64,000 bases of DNA from Zunongwangia sp. ESRF-bin46 (lineage in GTDB: Bacteria > Bacteroidota > Bacteroidia > Flavobacteriales > Flavobacteriaceae), in assembly GCA_002631855.1 (NCBI GenBank), contig NTLF01000013.1, forward strand, positions 62,001 through 126,000. Reading direction: 5' to 3'. Of this stretch, positions 25,935-34,013 are shown piece by piece. The notes under the pieces are model-generated. The model did not search any database, was not told where the DNA came from, and was given only the letters and a program-made list of their open reading frames with translations. A program made the translations under genes and the position numbers. The number at the start of each line of letters is the position of its first letter. The first letter of the stretch is position 1.

Positions 25935-27209
25935 TTAATTTTCAATAGCTTCTAAATATTCCAATAACATGGTTACTGCTTCTTCGTGTACAATAGTTCT
26001 TCCCAATTGTGGCATTCTATATACGGGAGTGGTACTTTGTACTCTAGCTTCAATTTCACCGCGATTAGCATAGATACCTGTATCATCAAAAGGGGTTTCT
26101 AACCTGAAATCCAAATCAAAGTTCGTTACAGCTCCTCCTGGTTGATGGCAATGGGCACAGTTAATATCAATGTAAGCCCTACCGCGTTCTAAAATATCGT
26201 AGGTTGCGTCGTCTGTCCAGTCTGGCAGCGTACTTATGTTTTCTGAAGTTACCCCTTCCATAATACCGATGCTTTCTAAATAAGCAAGTTGGTTTTGGTT
26301 GGTGTAAGAAGGAGTGAAGTTCATACTACGTAGTTTCATTCCTATAGGTAACGTTGTGTTATTGTTATTATGACACGTAAAACAATCCTGCTTTGAAGGA
26401 ATTTCGTAATCAATATTTAAGGTTTCATTATCACTGTTTGTATAACTAATAGGTTTTATGTTTCCGTTTTCAGTATAAACAGCTTCGGTTTGTGCTTCGT
26501 TCCAAATGTAGTTTCCTACTTGCCAGTTTCCGTTAATCTTTAATAGGATTCGAGTTTCAATAATGATTTTTCCTTCACTTGGGTCTTGATCATTCTTATT
26601 GTAGTAAAAGGTTTTAGAGATTAAAGTATTATCAGGAAATTCAGGCAATAGGTCGCTTCCTTTGTATTGTATGGTTTCACAGTTAGGAAGACGTACCAAT
26701 CGTTGTTTTTTAGCGTAATCAGTAAAAAGGGTGCTGTTAATTTCATATAACTGGACTCCTTCAGCGGGTTCCATATTAGAAAGACTTCCATTAAAAACGC
26801 CCATTTCAGACAAATTTGTTTTATACTCTAAGGTTATTGCAAGTGTACAGGTATTTAATATCTCACTGCTTTCAGATTCATTTTCTTCGGCATCAAAAGC
26901 TATTACAGAAAAACTGTATTCTGTTTCCGAGGTTAAATTTTGGACAGGCAAGGAAGTGCCTGTAACCTCATTGTTGATCAAATTTCCGTTTTGAAATACG
27001 GCATAGTTGACCACACCCACATTGTCGGTTGCTGCATCCCAATTAAGTTGTAAGCTGGTTTCGGTTTTATTGGTCGCGGTAAGATTGGTTGGTGGTGTTG
27101 GGTTTTCAGTATCTATAGTTTCAGTAGGTGTATAGTCGTCATCGCCACCACAGGAAACAATAATTAAAAGAAATAAGGCCCAAAGGGATTTTTGTATATG
27201 TGCTTTCAT
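25935..27209 (-). CDS. FN3-domain diheme cytochrome c lipoprotein (SO2930-like)
   Basis: The 424-residue protein has a lipobox with Cys20 (LLIIVSCGGDDDY), a fibronectin type III domain (about 38-120: PTPPTNLTATNKTETSLQLN, TSETEYSFSVIAFDAEEN) and a C-terminal region like the SO2930 diheme family with two CxxCH sites, C276FTCH and C351AHCH. The segment between (LRSMNFTPSYTNQNQLAYLE) is also family-like. It should be attached to the outside of the inner or outer membrane and carry two covalent haems; the second-site Met ligand may be in VYRMPQLG. Electron partner unknown. The FN3 fusion is unusual for a small redox protein. Confidence 0.85.
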   Translation of the reverse strand: MKAHIQKSLWALFLLIIVSCGGDDDYTPTETIDTENPTPPTNLTATNKTETSLQLNWDAATDNVGVVNYAVFQNGNLINNEVTGTSLPVQNLTSETEYSFSVIAFDAEENESESSEILNTCTLAITLEYKTNLSEMGVFNGSLSNMEPAEGVQLYEINSTLFTDYAKKQRLVRLPNCETIQYKGSDLLPEFPDNTLISKTFYYNKNDQDPSEGKIIIETRILLKINGNWQVGNYIWNEAQTEAVYTENGNIKPISYTNSDNETLNIDYEIPSKQDCFTCHNNNNTTLPIGMKLRSMNFTPSYTNQNQLAYLESIGIMEGVTSENISTLPDWTDDATYDILERGRAYIDINCAHCHQPGGAVTNFDLDFRLETPFDDTGIYANRGEIEARVQSTTPVYRMPQLGRTIVHEEAVTMLLEYLEAIEN

Positions 27210-27463
27210 TTTCTGAAATAATTTGCCTAAAAATAACCATTTCTTTTTAACCGCTGTTTTGCAAGGTGTTAAAAATATAGACTCTATTTTTTCAGATAAA
27301 AAAGACTTGTTTTTTTTGAAAGGTTTCGGTTGAAAATCAGACTACTATAAATGCAAAGGAGAAAAACTTTTTTGTTAAGCTTATTAAACACTGTTTGCAA
27401 TTGTCAATAGAAATATTGAGCCGTCTATGCCAAAAGATAAGGTTAAATTGGAAATAGTGTTTT

Positions 27464-27499
27464 AAAAAAGACCTTTTCAGATTAATCTGAAAAGGTCTT
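27464..27499 (-). terminator. Terminator of lysS
   Basis: A perfect 14-bp stem (27468-27481 with 27486-27499) with TTAA loop and a minus-strand T-tract. The rest of the 27210-27505 gap shows nothing I can assign. Confidence 0.92.
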
Positions 27500-27505
27500 G
27501 ATTTT

Positions 27506-29203
27506 TTATTGAACCATTTCTACAAAAAGTCCGTCGTCGGTTTTGTTTACTTTGGCAAGTTTGTGTTTGGTCAACGCTTTAATGCTTTTGTCCCATTTTT
27601 TATTGCTGAGGCCACTTTGATTCTTAAGTTCATTGAGGTCTATTTTATCAGCTTTTTTCAGTAATTCAAACACCGCTTTTTCTTCGTCATTAAGCTCTAC
27701 TGTAATTTTCTTTTCCGGTTTCATCTGCGGGAAGAACAAAACTTCTTGTATAGAAGCATTGTTGGTAAGGAACATAATTAACCGGTCCATACCAATACCC
27801 ATTCCACTGGTTGGTGGCATACCATATTCCAACGCGCGTAGAAAATCGAAATCTATAAATTGTGTTGCTTCATCATCACCACGATCAGCTAATTTTAATT
27901 GTGCTTCAAAACGTTCGCGCTGATCAATAGGGTCGTTTAGCTCACTATATGCATTGGCGATTTCTTTACCGCAGACCATAAGTTCAAAACGCTCTGTAAG
28001 CTCTGGGTTGTCCCGGTGCTCTTTACACAATGGGCTCATTTCTTTTGGGTAATCAGTAATAAAAGTAGGCTGAATAAAGTTAGGTTCACACTTTTCACCA
28101 AAAATCTCATCGATTAACTTTCCTTTACCCATAGTATCATCTACTTCAATACCCAAATCTTCGGCTGCTTTTCTAATTTCAGCTTCTGTTTTATCGGTAA
28201 TATCAAATCCAGTGTATTTTTCAATAGCCTCTGCCATAGTTACTCTTGGATACGGTGCTTTAAAATCAATGTCATGTTCGCCAAAGGTAGCTTTGGTTGT
28301 TCCGTTTACTTCGGTAGCACAAAACTCTAACAATTGCTCGCAGAAATCCATCATCCAGTTGTAGTCCTTATAAGCTACATAAATTTCCATCGCGGTGAAT
28401 TCTGGATTATGGGTGCGGTCCATCCCTTCATTACGGAAGTTTTTAGAGAACTCATAAACACCATCAAAACCACCAACGATCAATCTTTTTAAATACAACT
28501 CGTTTGCAATTCGCATATACAACGGAATATCCAGTGAGTTGTGGTGTGTTACAAACGGCCGAGCTGCTGCACCACCAGGAATAGGTTGTAAAACGGGTGT
28601 CTCTACTTCAAAATACTCACGTTCATTAAAGAACTTTCGCATAGCATTGAACAGCTTGGTTCGTTTTTTAAATACTTCTTTTACGTGTGGATTTACAGCC
28701 AAATCTGCATAACGTTGCCTGTAACGTTGCTCTGGGTCGTTAAAGGAATCGAATTTATTTCCTTCACTGTCTACTTTAGGAAGGGGTAATGGGCGTAATG
28801 CTTTAGAAAGCAACGTAAAGTTCTTCACCATTACTGTTTTCTCGCCAACATTTGTGGTGAATAACTCTCCTTCTATACCTATAAAATCACCTATATCCAG
28901 CAATTTTTTATATACATCGTTGTATAGGGTTTTGTCTTCCCCAGTGCAAATTTCATCACGGTTAAAATACACTTGTATACGGCCTTCGCTGTCTTGTAGT
29001 TCGGCAAAAGAAGCTTTTCCTTGAATGCGGCGTGACATTAAACGACCAGCGATTGTAACTTTTTTACCTTCAGAAAAATCTTTCTTTATAGCTGCGGTTG
29101 TAGCAGTTATTTCATATAAATCTGCTGGGTATGGATTAATACCCATTTGCTGTAGTTGCTCGCGTTTTTGGCGACGTACTTGTTCTTGTTCTGAAAGTTG
29201 CAT
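27506..29203 (-). CDS. lysS: Lysine--tRNA ligase (class II)
   Basis: The 565-residue enzyme charges tRNA-Lys. It has an N-terminal OB-fold anticodon-binding domain (about 50-150: VTIAGRLMSRRIQGKASFAE), motif 1 around FEVETPVLQPIPGGAAARPF, motif 2 with FRNEGMDRTHNPEFTAMEIY, and motif 3 GMGIGMDRLIMFLT. Beyond the usual end near residue 500 is an extra 65-residue C-terminal domain (ELNDEEKAVFELLKKADKID, GLSNKKWDKSIKALTKHKLA) with winged-helix character, found in Bacteroidota enzymes. A near-perfect promoter lies 25 nt upstream. Confidence 0.97.
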   Translation of the reverse strand: MQLSEQEQVRRQKREQLQQMGINPYPADLYEITATTAAIKKDFSEGKKVTIAGRLMSRRIQGKASFAELQDSEGRIQVYFNRDEICTGEDKTLYNDVYKKLLDIGDFIGIEGELFTTNVGEKTVMVKNFTLLSKALRPLPLPKVDSEGNKFDSFNDPEQRYRQRYADLAVNPHVKEVFKKRTKLFNAMRKFFNEREYFEVETPVLQPIPGGAAARPFVTHHNSLDIPLYMRIANELYLKRLIVGGFDGVYEFSKNFRNEGMDRTHNPEFTAMEIYVAYKDYNWMMDFCEQLLEFCATEVNGTTKATFGEHDIDFKAPYPRVTMAEAIEKYTGFDITDKTEAEIRKAAEDLGIEVDDTMGKGKLIDEIFGEKCEPNFIQPTFITDYPKEMSPLCKEHRDNPELTERFELMVCGKEIANAYSELNDPIDQRERFEAQLKLADRGDDEATQFIDFDFLRALEYGMPPTSGMGIGMDRLIMFLTNNASIQEVLFFPQMKPEKKITVELNDEEKAVFELLKKADKIDLNELKNQSGLSNKKWDKSIKALTKHKLAKVNKTDDGLFVEMVQ

Positions 29204-29227
29204 ATTCTGTGTCTAAAATTGAAGCCA

Positions 29228-29258
29228 CAAAGATACCAACAAAGATGCTGTTAACCAA
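29228..29258 (-). promoter_or_regulatory. lysS promoter
   Basis: Minus strand: TTG (29258-29256), 20-nt spacer, TATCTTTG (29235-29228), an exact match to the Bacteroidota consensus. Confidence 0.7.
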
Positions 29259-29322
29259 TAGCTGTAACAAAAGGAAAATTCAAAGACTTATAAGTGAAGT
29301 TTAATTTGTAAATTAGTAACAT

Positions 29323-29481
29323 ATGAGTGTTTGGAGAGTTATTCTATCCATTTTGTTTCCTCCGTTGGCCGTGATAGACAAGGGATGCGGTTCGGTTTTA
29401 ATTGTGTTGATTTTAACTATATTAGGATGGATTCCCGGTGTAATTGCAGCGCTTATTATTTTAAATAATCCAAATAGATAA
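29323..29481 (+). CDS. YqaE/Pmp3-family membrane peptide
   Basis: The 52-codon gene encodes a double-hairpin membrane peptide: SILFPPLAVIDKGCGSVLIV then LTILGWIPGVIAALIILNN. The PP-x-V-x-x-x-x-G...N/L...LT..GW.PG..hA pattern is the Pmp3/YqaE signature; such peptides are linked to membrane potential and salt stress in yeast and plants. It stops four bases before the 29486 lipoprotein, so they are probably co-transcribed. Confidence 0.88.
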   Translation: MSVWRVILSILFPPLAVIDKGCGSVLIVLILTILGWIPGVIAALIILNNPNR

Positions 29482-29485
29482 AGTT

Positions 29486-30226
29486 ATGTTGAAAAAATTA
29501 CTTTTTTTACTCGCTTTGGCATTCATAATTGTGAGTTGCCAATTTACCGAAACGCTTACCATTAATGCAGATGGAAGCGGCCGTATGTCCATGAATATCG
29601 ATATGAAAGAAATGATGGCCATGACCCAATCTATGGATATGGACAGTACTATGGTAAAAATGGACAGTACTGTAGCTTTTAAAGATTTATTGAAGGAGAA
29701 AAAAGACAGTATTGCCAGGCTACCTAAAGCTGACCAAGAAAAATTAAAAAAGCTGAAAGACTATAAAATACGAACTGTCATGAATCCTGAAACAAGTGAT
29801 TTGTTTATTGATGTTTTTGTGGATTTTAAAAATATTGATGAAGCAAATAACCTTATGAGCAGTTTAAATCAAGCCTCGGCTATTATGCCAGAGTCACCCG
29901 GTGGCGGAACTGAAATTAAAAGTGATCCTTCCAGTGATGTCTTGGGTGTTCGCTATAGTTATGCAAAAAATGTTTTTTCACGCGATGCCTATATAAAAGA
30001 TAAAACAGCCTATAAAAAACAAAAAGACAGTTTAAAAAGTGCCGAGATGTTTATGAACAGTATGAACTATACTTTAAAATATACGTTTCCGAAAAAAATA
30101 AAATCATCTTCAATTGAAGATGCCAGTTATTCCTTAGATGGAAAAACTATTATTGTTGAACGTAGTTTTATGGATTATTTTAAAGATCCAGACATTTTAG
30201 ACCTTCAAATAGAGTTGGAAAAATAA
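29486..30226 (+). CDS. Conserved-type lipoprotein of unknown function
   Basis: The 246-residue protein has a lipobox with Cys18 (LAFIIVSCQF) and the opening TETLTINADGSGRMSMNIDM, a pattern found in Bacteroidota lipoproteins that resemble a domain with one beta sheet packed on helices. Met-rich stretches (MKEMMAMTQSMDMDSTM) and a Lys-rich helix follow. The C-terminus (NYTLKYTFPKKIKSSSIEDA) is strand-like. No catalytic motif seen and no named family recalled. Downstream of the Pmp3 peptide by four bases. Confidence 0.72.
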   Translation: MLKKLLFLLALAFIIVSCQFTETLTINADGSGRMSMNIDMKEMMAMTQSMDMDSTMVKMDSTVAFKDLLKEKKDSIARLPKADQEKLKKLKDYKIRTVMNPETSDLFIDVFVDFKNIDEANNLMSSLNQASAIMPESPGGGTEIKSDPSSDVLGVRYSYAKNVFSRDAYIKDKTAYKKQKDSLKSAEMFMNSMNYTLKYTFPKKIKSSSIEDASYSLDGKTIIVERSFMDYFKDPDILDLQIELEK

Positions 30227-30234
30227 TCTGCTTA

Positions 30235-30263
30235 TTGGTTTATTGAATTTTTAAGTACCTTTC
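30235..30263 (+). promoter_or_regulatory. Promoter of the 30290 lipoprotein gene
   Basis: TTG (30235-30237), 18-nt spacer, TACCTTTC (30256-30263), one base from TAnnTTTG. Confidence 0.45.
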
Positions 30264-30289
30264 ACATATAAAACTTAAAAATTCAATCT

Positions 30290-30826
30290 ATGAAAGCTCT
30301 CTTTTTGCTATTACCATTGTTAATGGTTCAAGCCTGTAAAACAACAAACAATAACACAGTTTCTTCGTCAGAAAACTCAACGGAACAAATACAAGCAAAT
30401 ACTGATGATTGCCCTGATGAAGGTGTATGTACTGCTGAAATTCAAAAAGGCAAAAAACTTGTTGTAAAAGAAGATGGAACGGGAGCATTGTATCCTGAAA
30501 TAACTTCAGGCGATAATATGGTGGTAGTATTCTCTTTCTCACAAAAAGGGCCAGAAGGGACTGTTGATGGCGATTATAGTGAGACAATTCATTTTGAAGT
30601 ACCATCCAATATTGATAAACTGAATAAAAAAGGAGATGGTTTACAGGATGTTGCTCTTTTGTATGGTAAACAATGTTACTGTAAAGGTGAAGCAGGCTTT
30701 TATAAGGTAGATAATGGTGTTTTAAATGTTACTAAAAAGAACGGCCAGCTACATTTTAATCTTCAATTCACGGTAGGAGAAACGAGCCATAAAGTTTCAG
30801 AAATAAGCAAAACAATTAAATTATAA
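30290..30826 (+). CDS. Lipoprotein of unknown function
   Basis: The 178-residue protein has a lipobox with Cys16 (LLMVQACKTT), a Ser/Thr/Asn/Gln-rich linker, then a compact beta-rich domain (TAEIQKGKKLVVKEDGTGAL, GDNMVVVFSFSQKG, GQLHFNLQFTVGETSHKVSE) with four non-lipobox Cys (DDCPDEGVCTAE and KQCYCKGEAG) that could form two disulfides. I recognise no family. It has its own promoter-like element and a strong terminator. Confidence 0.7.
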   Translation: MKALFLLLPLLMVQACKTTNNNTVSSSENSTEQIQANTDDCPDEGVCTAEIQKGKKLVVKEDGTGALYPEITSGDNMVVVFSFSQKGPEGTVDGDYSETIHFEVPSNIDKLNKKGDGLQDVALLYGKQCYCKGEAGFYKVDNGVLNVTKKNGQLHFNLQFTVGETSHKVSEISKTIKL

Positions 30827-30835
30827 ATATTTTAC

Positions 30836-30871
30836 TATAAAAAAAGGGATGCAAAATGCATCCCTTTTTTT
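30836..30871. terminator. Bidirectional terminator between 30290 and the metalloprotease
   Basis: GGGATGCA (30846-30853) pairs with TGCATCCC (30857-30864); A-run on one side and T7 on the other allow function in both directions, fitting convergent genes. Confidence 0.85.
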
Positions 30872-30892
30872 GTTATTTACCTTCCTAACACT

Positions 30893-33142
30893 TTAGTTTT
30901 TCAAAAGCTTTGAAGTTACTTTTCTATCACCATTTTTAACAGTGATAAAATACATTCCTGAATTAAGGGAACTATAGTCAAATGTTTCATTGAACGTCCC
31001 ACCTTGGTTGTTAAATTCTTTACCAGCAACCAATCTTCCTCTTAAATCATAAACCGATACAGACACTTTACTTGAATTAGTTGTAATAAACTCAAGGTTT
31101 ACAATGCCAGAAGTAGGGTTTGGATATAAGCTAAAGTTTTCAAGTGCAGACTCGTCAACACTTAGGTTTTCATCAATATTTATATCTTCGGCATTTAGAG
31201 CGTAAAATAAATGATCGGTTCCTGCAACCATTACTCTAGCATCGGTAGTGTTGTCAACATCAGGAACTGTGATTACTTCACTACCATCATTAGCAGTACC
31301 GGCAACCAATACCGTGTCGTAATTAATACCATCAATACTCAATAAAATATCAACTGTTGGACTATTTACTGGAGCTACATCTGTTCCAGCCACATCCCAG
31401 GTTATGGTTTTTTGTGTGCCTTGTTTCCATTCTGGAGTTCCACTTTGAGAGGTTACAACAAAAGGACCAGAGTCGCCATTTACTGTAATGATAGTATTAT
31501 CACTGGCACTACCTGCACCACCTGCTACATTATCACGGACCGTTAGCCTAAACCTAAGTATGCGGCCTACAGAAGGGACAACTTCCCAAGTAGATTGTGT
31601 ATTTCCATTTAAAACAGTAGATAAAGCTGGCATATATCTATTTGGTGCTGCCATAGGGTCTATAGATCTAAATGCCGGACCTGAAGTTGAAGTATTTTGT
31701 GGTGGCATAGGAGCAACTTGAGCGTCAAACTGTTCCCAGCAATAAGATAATATATCGCCAGAGTTTGGATCTGTACCAGCACCTTTTAAAATAAAAGGTG
31801 TTGATTTTGGAATAGTGTAATTTGGGCCTGCATCAGCTGTAGGGGCATCATTACCGGTTGCTGTTTGGTCAGCACACGTACTATTCCCATTTGTAATGTT
31901 ATTCCACATTTCCTGAATGCTTATAGCGTGAAAGTAATCGTCACTTGCATTTTGTACGTTCGGTGGGCAAATACCAGCATATCCCATAATTGTAGAAGCA
32001 CTTCCTGGCTCTACTGAAGCACCTGATCTTTGGCAGTTATTGTTTTGAGTGTGATTTCCACCGTATTGATGTCCCATCTCATGTGATACATAATCTACAT
32101 AAAATGGATCTCCAATAGGTTGTGGCAAGCCAGTTACCCCACGTGCTTTATTAGAGGTACAAGGTGAGTTTAGTTGTGCGATACCACCTCCACCAGTGCT
32201 AAATACGTGACCAATATCATAGCTATTAAAACCGATAGCATCATCAATAACATCTTGTATTTGATTTATCATACCACTATTGTTACTCAATCCATCTGTA
32301 GCAGTATCTAAAAAGATGATGTCTTCATTCTCAGGAATAATTTCCATAGTAACTGCTAAATCTCTCTCAAAAATACCGTTAACACGGGTCATTGCAACAT
32401 TCATGGCACTAAGTACTGCAGCCTTTTTAACAGCGTCTGGTTCATTTGGGTCAATTCCTTGCTCATTTAAGTGAAATTGAGAATACTCACCATTACTTGC
32501 TAAGGCAAGTCTAAAAGTACGTAGCATTCCGTCATCAGCATTTCTTTCTAATCCATTTCCACCTGTTTCAGGAAGGTTTGAAGGAAAACTATCTTCAACG
32601 TGGCACACAAAGTTGTTGGTGTCTGCTGGCAAACTTGCCCGTGAGTAGTTGATATAGGCTGTTTTGTCTTTAGTGTAAGGGTCAATGTAAGTAGTCTTGT
32701 GCTTAGCAGATAATATCATAACGTGTACTCCAACTTGTGAAACACTAAATCGTGCCATAGCTGTTGGGTCATCAATACCTTGTCCTAAATAAGAATTGAT
32801 ACCAGGAAATTTTTCACTTAGGCCTTCACTAAATATTGAAGCTTCAAAAATTCTAAACCTTTCTAAGCTTCCACTTTCAGTTGGCAGTTCAATTATCACG
32901 TTTGAACTTGACGTTGTTTTTCTTGAAGGAGCATTTTCTAAAATAGCCTTAAGGTCTTCCGTGTTTAAACTGAACAGGTCAAACTGAGAAGGGGTAGAGT
33001 TTCTTGCTGCTATTTCTTGCGAATTAACATCATTTGGAGACAAAGGACTCCATAAAGATGTTGAATTTTGTGCTTGTAAACCTATACTGAATATCGTAAA
33101 CAGTAAGAGTGCAATGTTTTTAAAGGTAATTTTTTTCATCAT
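30893..33142 (-). CDS. Secreted reprolysin-like zinc metallopeptidase with type IX sorting domain
   Basis: The 749-residue protein has a signal peptide ending IGLQAQ, a propeptide-like region (about 25-210), and a metzincin catalytic domain with the zinc site HEMGHQYGGNH (His354, Glu355, His358, His364) and the Met-turn candidate STIMGYAGIC. After it come a beta domain (TWEVVPSVGRILRFRLTVRD) and from about 670 a type A sorting domain (FSLYPNPTSGIVNLEF, VSVYDLRGRLV, GMYFITV, terminal SKLLKN). It should be released or displayed through the type IX system after PorU cleavage. Substrate unknown. Confidence 0.93.
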   Translation of the reverse strand: MMKKITFKNIALLLFTIFSIGLQAQNSTSLWSPLSPNDVNSQEIAARNSTPSQFDLFSLNTEDLKAILENAPSRKTTSSSNVIIELPTESGSLERFRIFEASIFSEGLSEKFPGINSYLGQGIDDPTAMARFSVSQVGVHVMILSAKHKTTYIDPYTKDKTAYINYSRASLPADTNNFVCHVEDSFPSNLPETGGNGLERNADDGMLRTFRLALASNGEYSQFHLNEQGIDPNEPDAVKKAAVLSAMNVAMTRVNGIFERDLAVTMEIIPENEDIIFLDTATDGLSNNSGMINQIQDVIDDAIGFNSYDIGHVFSTGGGGIAQLNSPCTSNKARGVTGLPQPIGDPFYVDYVSHEMGHQYGGNHTQNNNCQRSGASVEPGSASTIMGYAGICPPNVQNASDDYFHAISIQEMWNNITNGNSTCADQTATGNDAPTADAGPNYTIPKSTPFILKGAGTDPNSGDILSYCWEQFDAQVAPMPPQNTSTSGPAFRSIDPMAAPNRYMPALSTVLNGNTQSTWEVVPSVGRILRFRLTVRDNVAGGAGSASDNTIITVNGDSGPFVVTSQSGTPEWKQGTQKTITWDVAGTDVAPVNSPTVDILLSIDGINYDTVLVAGTANDGSEVITVPDVDNTTDARVMVAGTDHLFYALNAEDINIDENLSVDESALENFSLYPNPTSGIVNLEFITTNSSKVSVSVYDLRGRLVAGKEFNNQGGTFNETFDYSSLNSGMYFITVKNGDRKVTSKLLKN

Positions 33143-33305
33143 TAGTAGTTATTTCATGAATAATTGGGATAAATATAACACCCTTTATCCTTTATTTAAA
33201 GGAATTTCACATGTTTTTGGAGTTAAAATGAATGTTATTATTTGCGCTATCGTAAAAGTGGTATAATAATGTTAATTTTGAATTTTTAAAAGTAGAAAAT
33301 TCCAA

Positions 33306-34013
33306 ATGTTAAATAATAGAGTTGAGGTTAGAGATTTAGGTAGTAAGGACTACAAAAAAAGCTGGGATTATCAAGAATTGCTCTTCAAGGAAATTTTAGA
33401 CGTAAAGGTCAAGAACCGTCGGGAAAGTACAGATGTTGAAACCCCAAATTACCTTTTGTTAGTTGAACATCCCCATGTATATACGCTAGGGAAAAGTGGC
33501 GATCTTTCAAATCTGCTTATTTCTGAAGAAAAACTGACTGAAATTGGCGCGACCTTCCACAAAATCAACCGAGGTGGTGATATTACCTATCATGGTCCTG
33601 GACAGATCGTGGGATATCCTATTTTAGACCTTGAGAATTTTTTTACCGACATTCATAAATATCTGCGTCTATTAGAAGAAATGGTGATTTTAACACTTGA
33701 TGAATATGGTTTAAAAGCTGAATCGTCAAAGGGTGAAACTGGGGTTTGGTTAGATGTAGGTACGCCATTTGCCCGTAAAATCTGTGCCATGGGGGTTCGT
33801 GCCAGCCGTTGGGTGACCATGCACGGCTTTGCATTAAATGTCAATGCCGATTTAGGGTATTTTGACCATATGATTCCCTGTGGAATTAAAGGGAAAGCAG
33901 TTACGTCCCTAAACGTTGAATTGGGCAAAGCCGAAATTTCTATGGAAGAAGTAAAAACAAAATTATTGAAGCATTTTGCAGCACTTTTTGAAGCAGAAAT
34001 GACCAAGGCTTAA
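33306..34013 (+). CDS. lipB: Octanoyltransferase (lipoate biosynthesis)
   Basis: The 235-residue enzyme moves octanoyl from ACP to lipoyl domains, here including the E2 protein at 0.3 kb. Motifs: VEHPHVYTLGKSGD, NRGGDITYHGPGQIVGYPIL, GVWLDVGTPFARKICAMGVR and WVTMHGFALNVNADL, with the catalytic Lys in RKICAMG and Cys in MIPCGI. Length matches the family. Its stop codon overlaps that of the convergent sensor kinase by four bases (shared TTAA). Confidence 0.95.
   Translation: MLNNRVEVRDLGSKDYKKSWDYQELLFKEILDVKVKNRRESTDVETPNYLLLVEHPHVYTLGKSGDLSNLLISEEKLTEIGATFHKINRGGDITYHGPGQIVGYPILDLENFFTDIHKYLRLLEEMVILTLDEYGLKAESSKGETGVWLDVGTPFARKICAMGVRASRWVTMHGFALNVNADLGYFDHMIPCGIKGKAVTSLNVELGKAEISMEEVKTKLLKHFAALFEAEMTKA

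Noticed and set aside
27351-27410. 19-codon frame (MQRRKTFLLSLLNTVCNCQ) on the plus strand in the gap before lysS
   Set aside because: Very short, no promoter match, no coupling to a neighbour; chance occurrence is likely.
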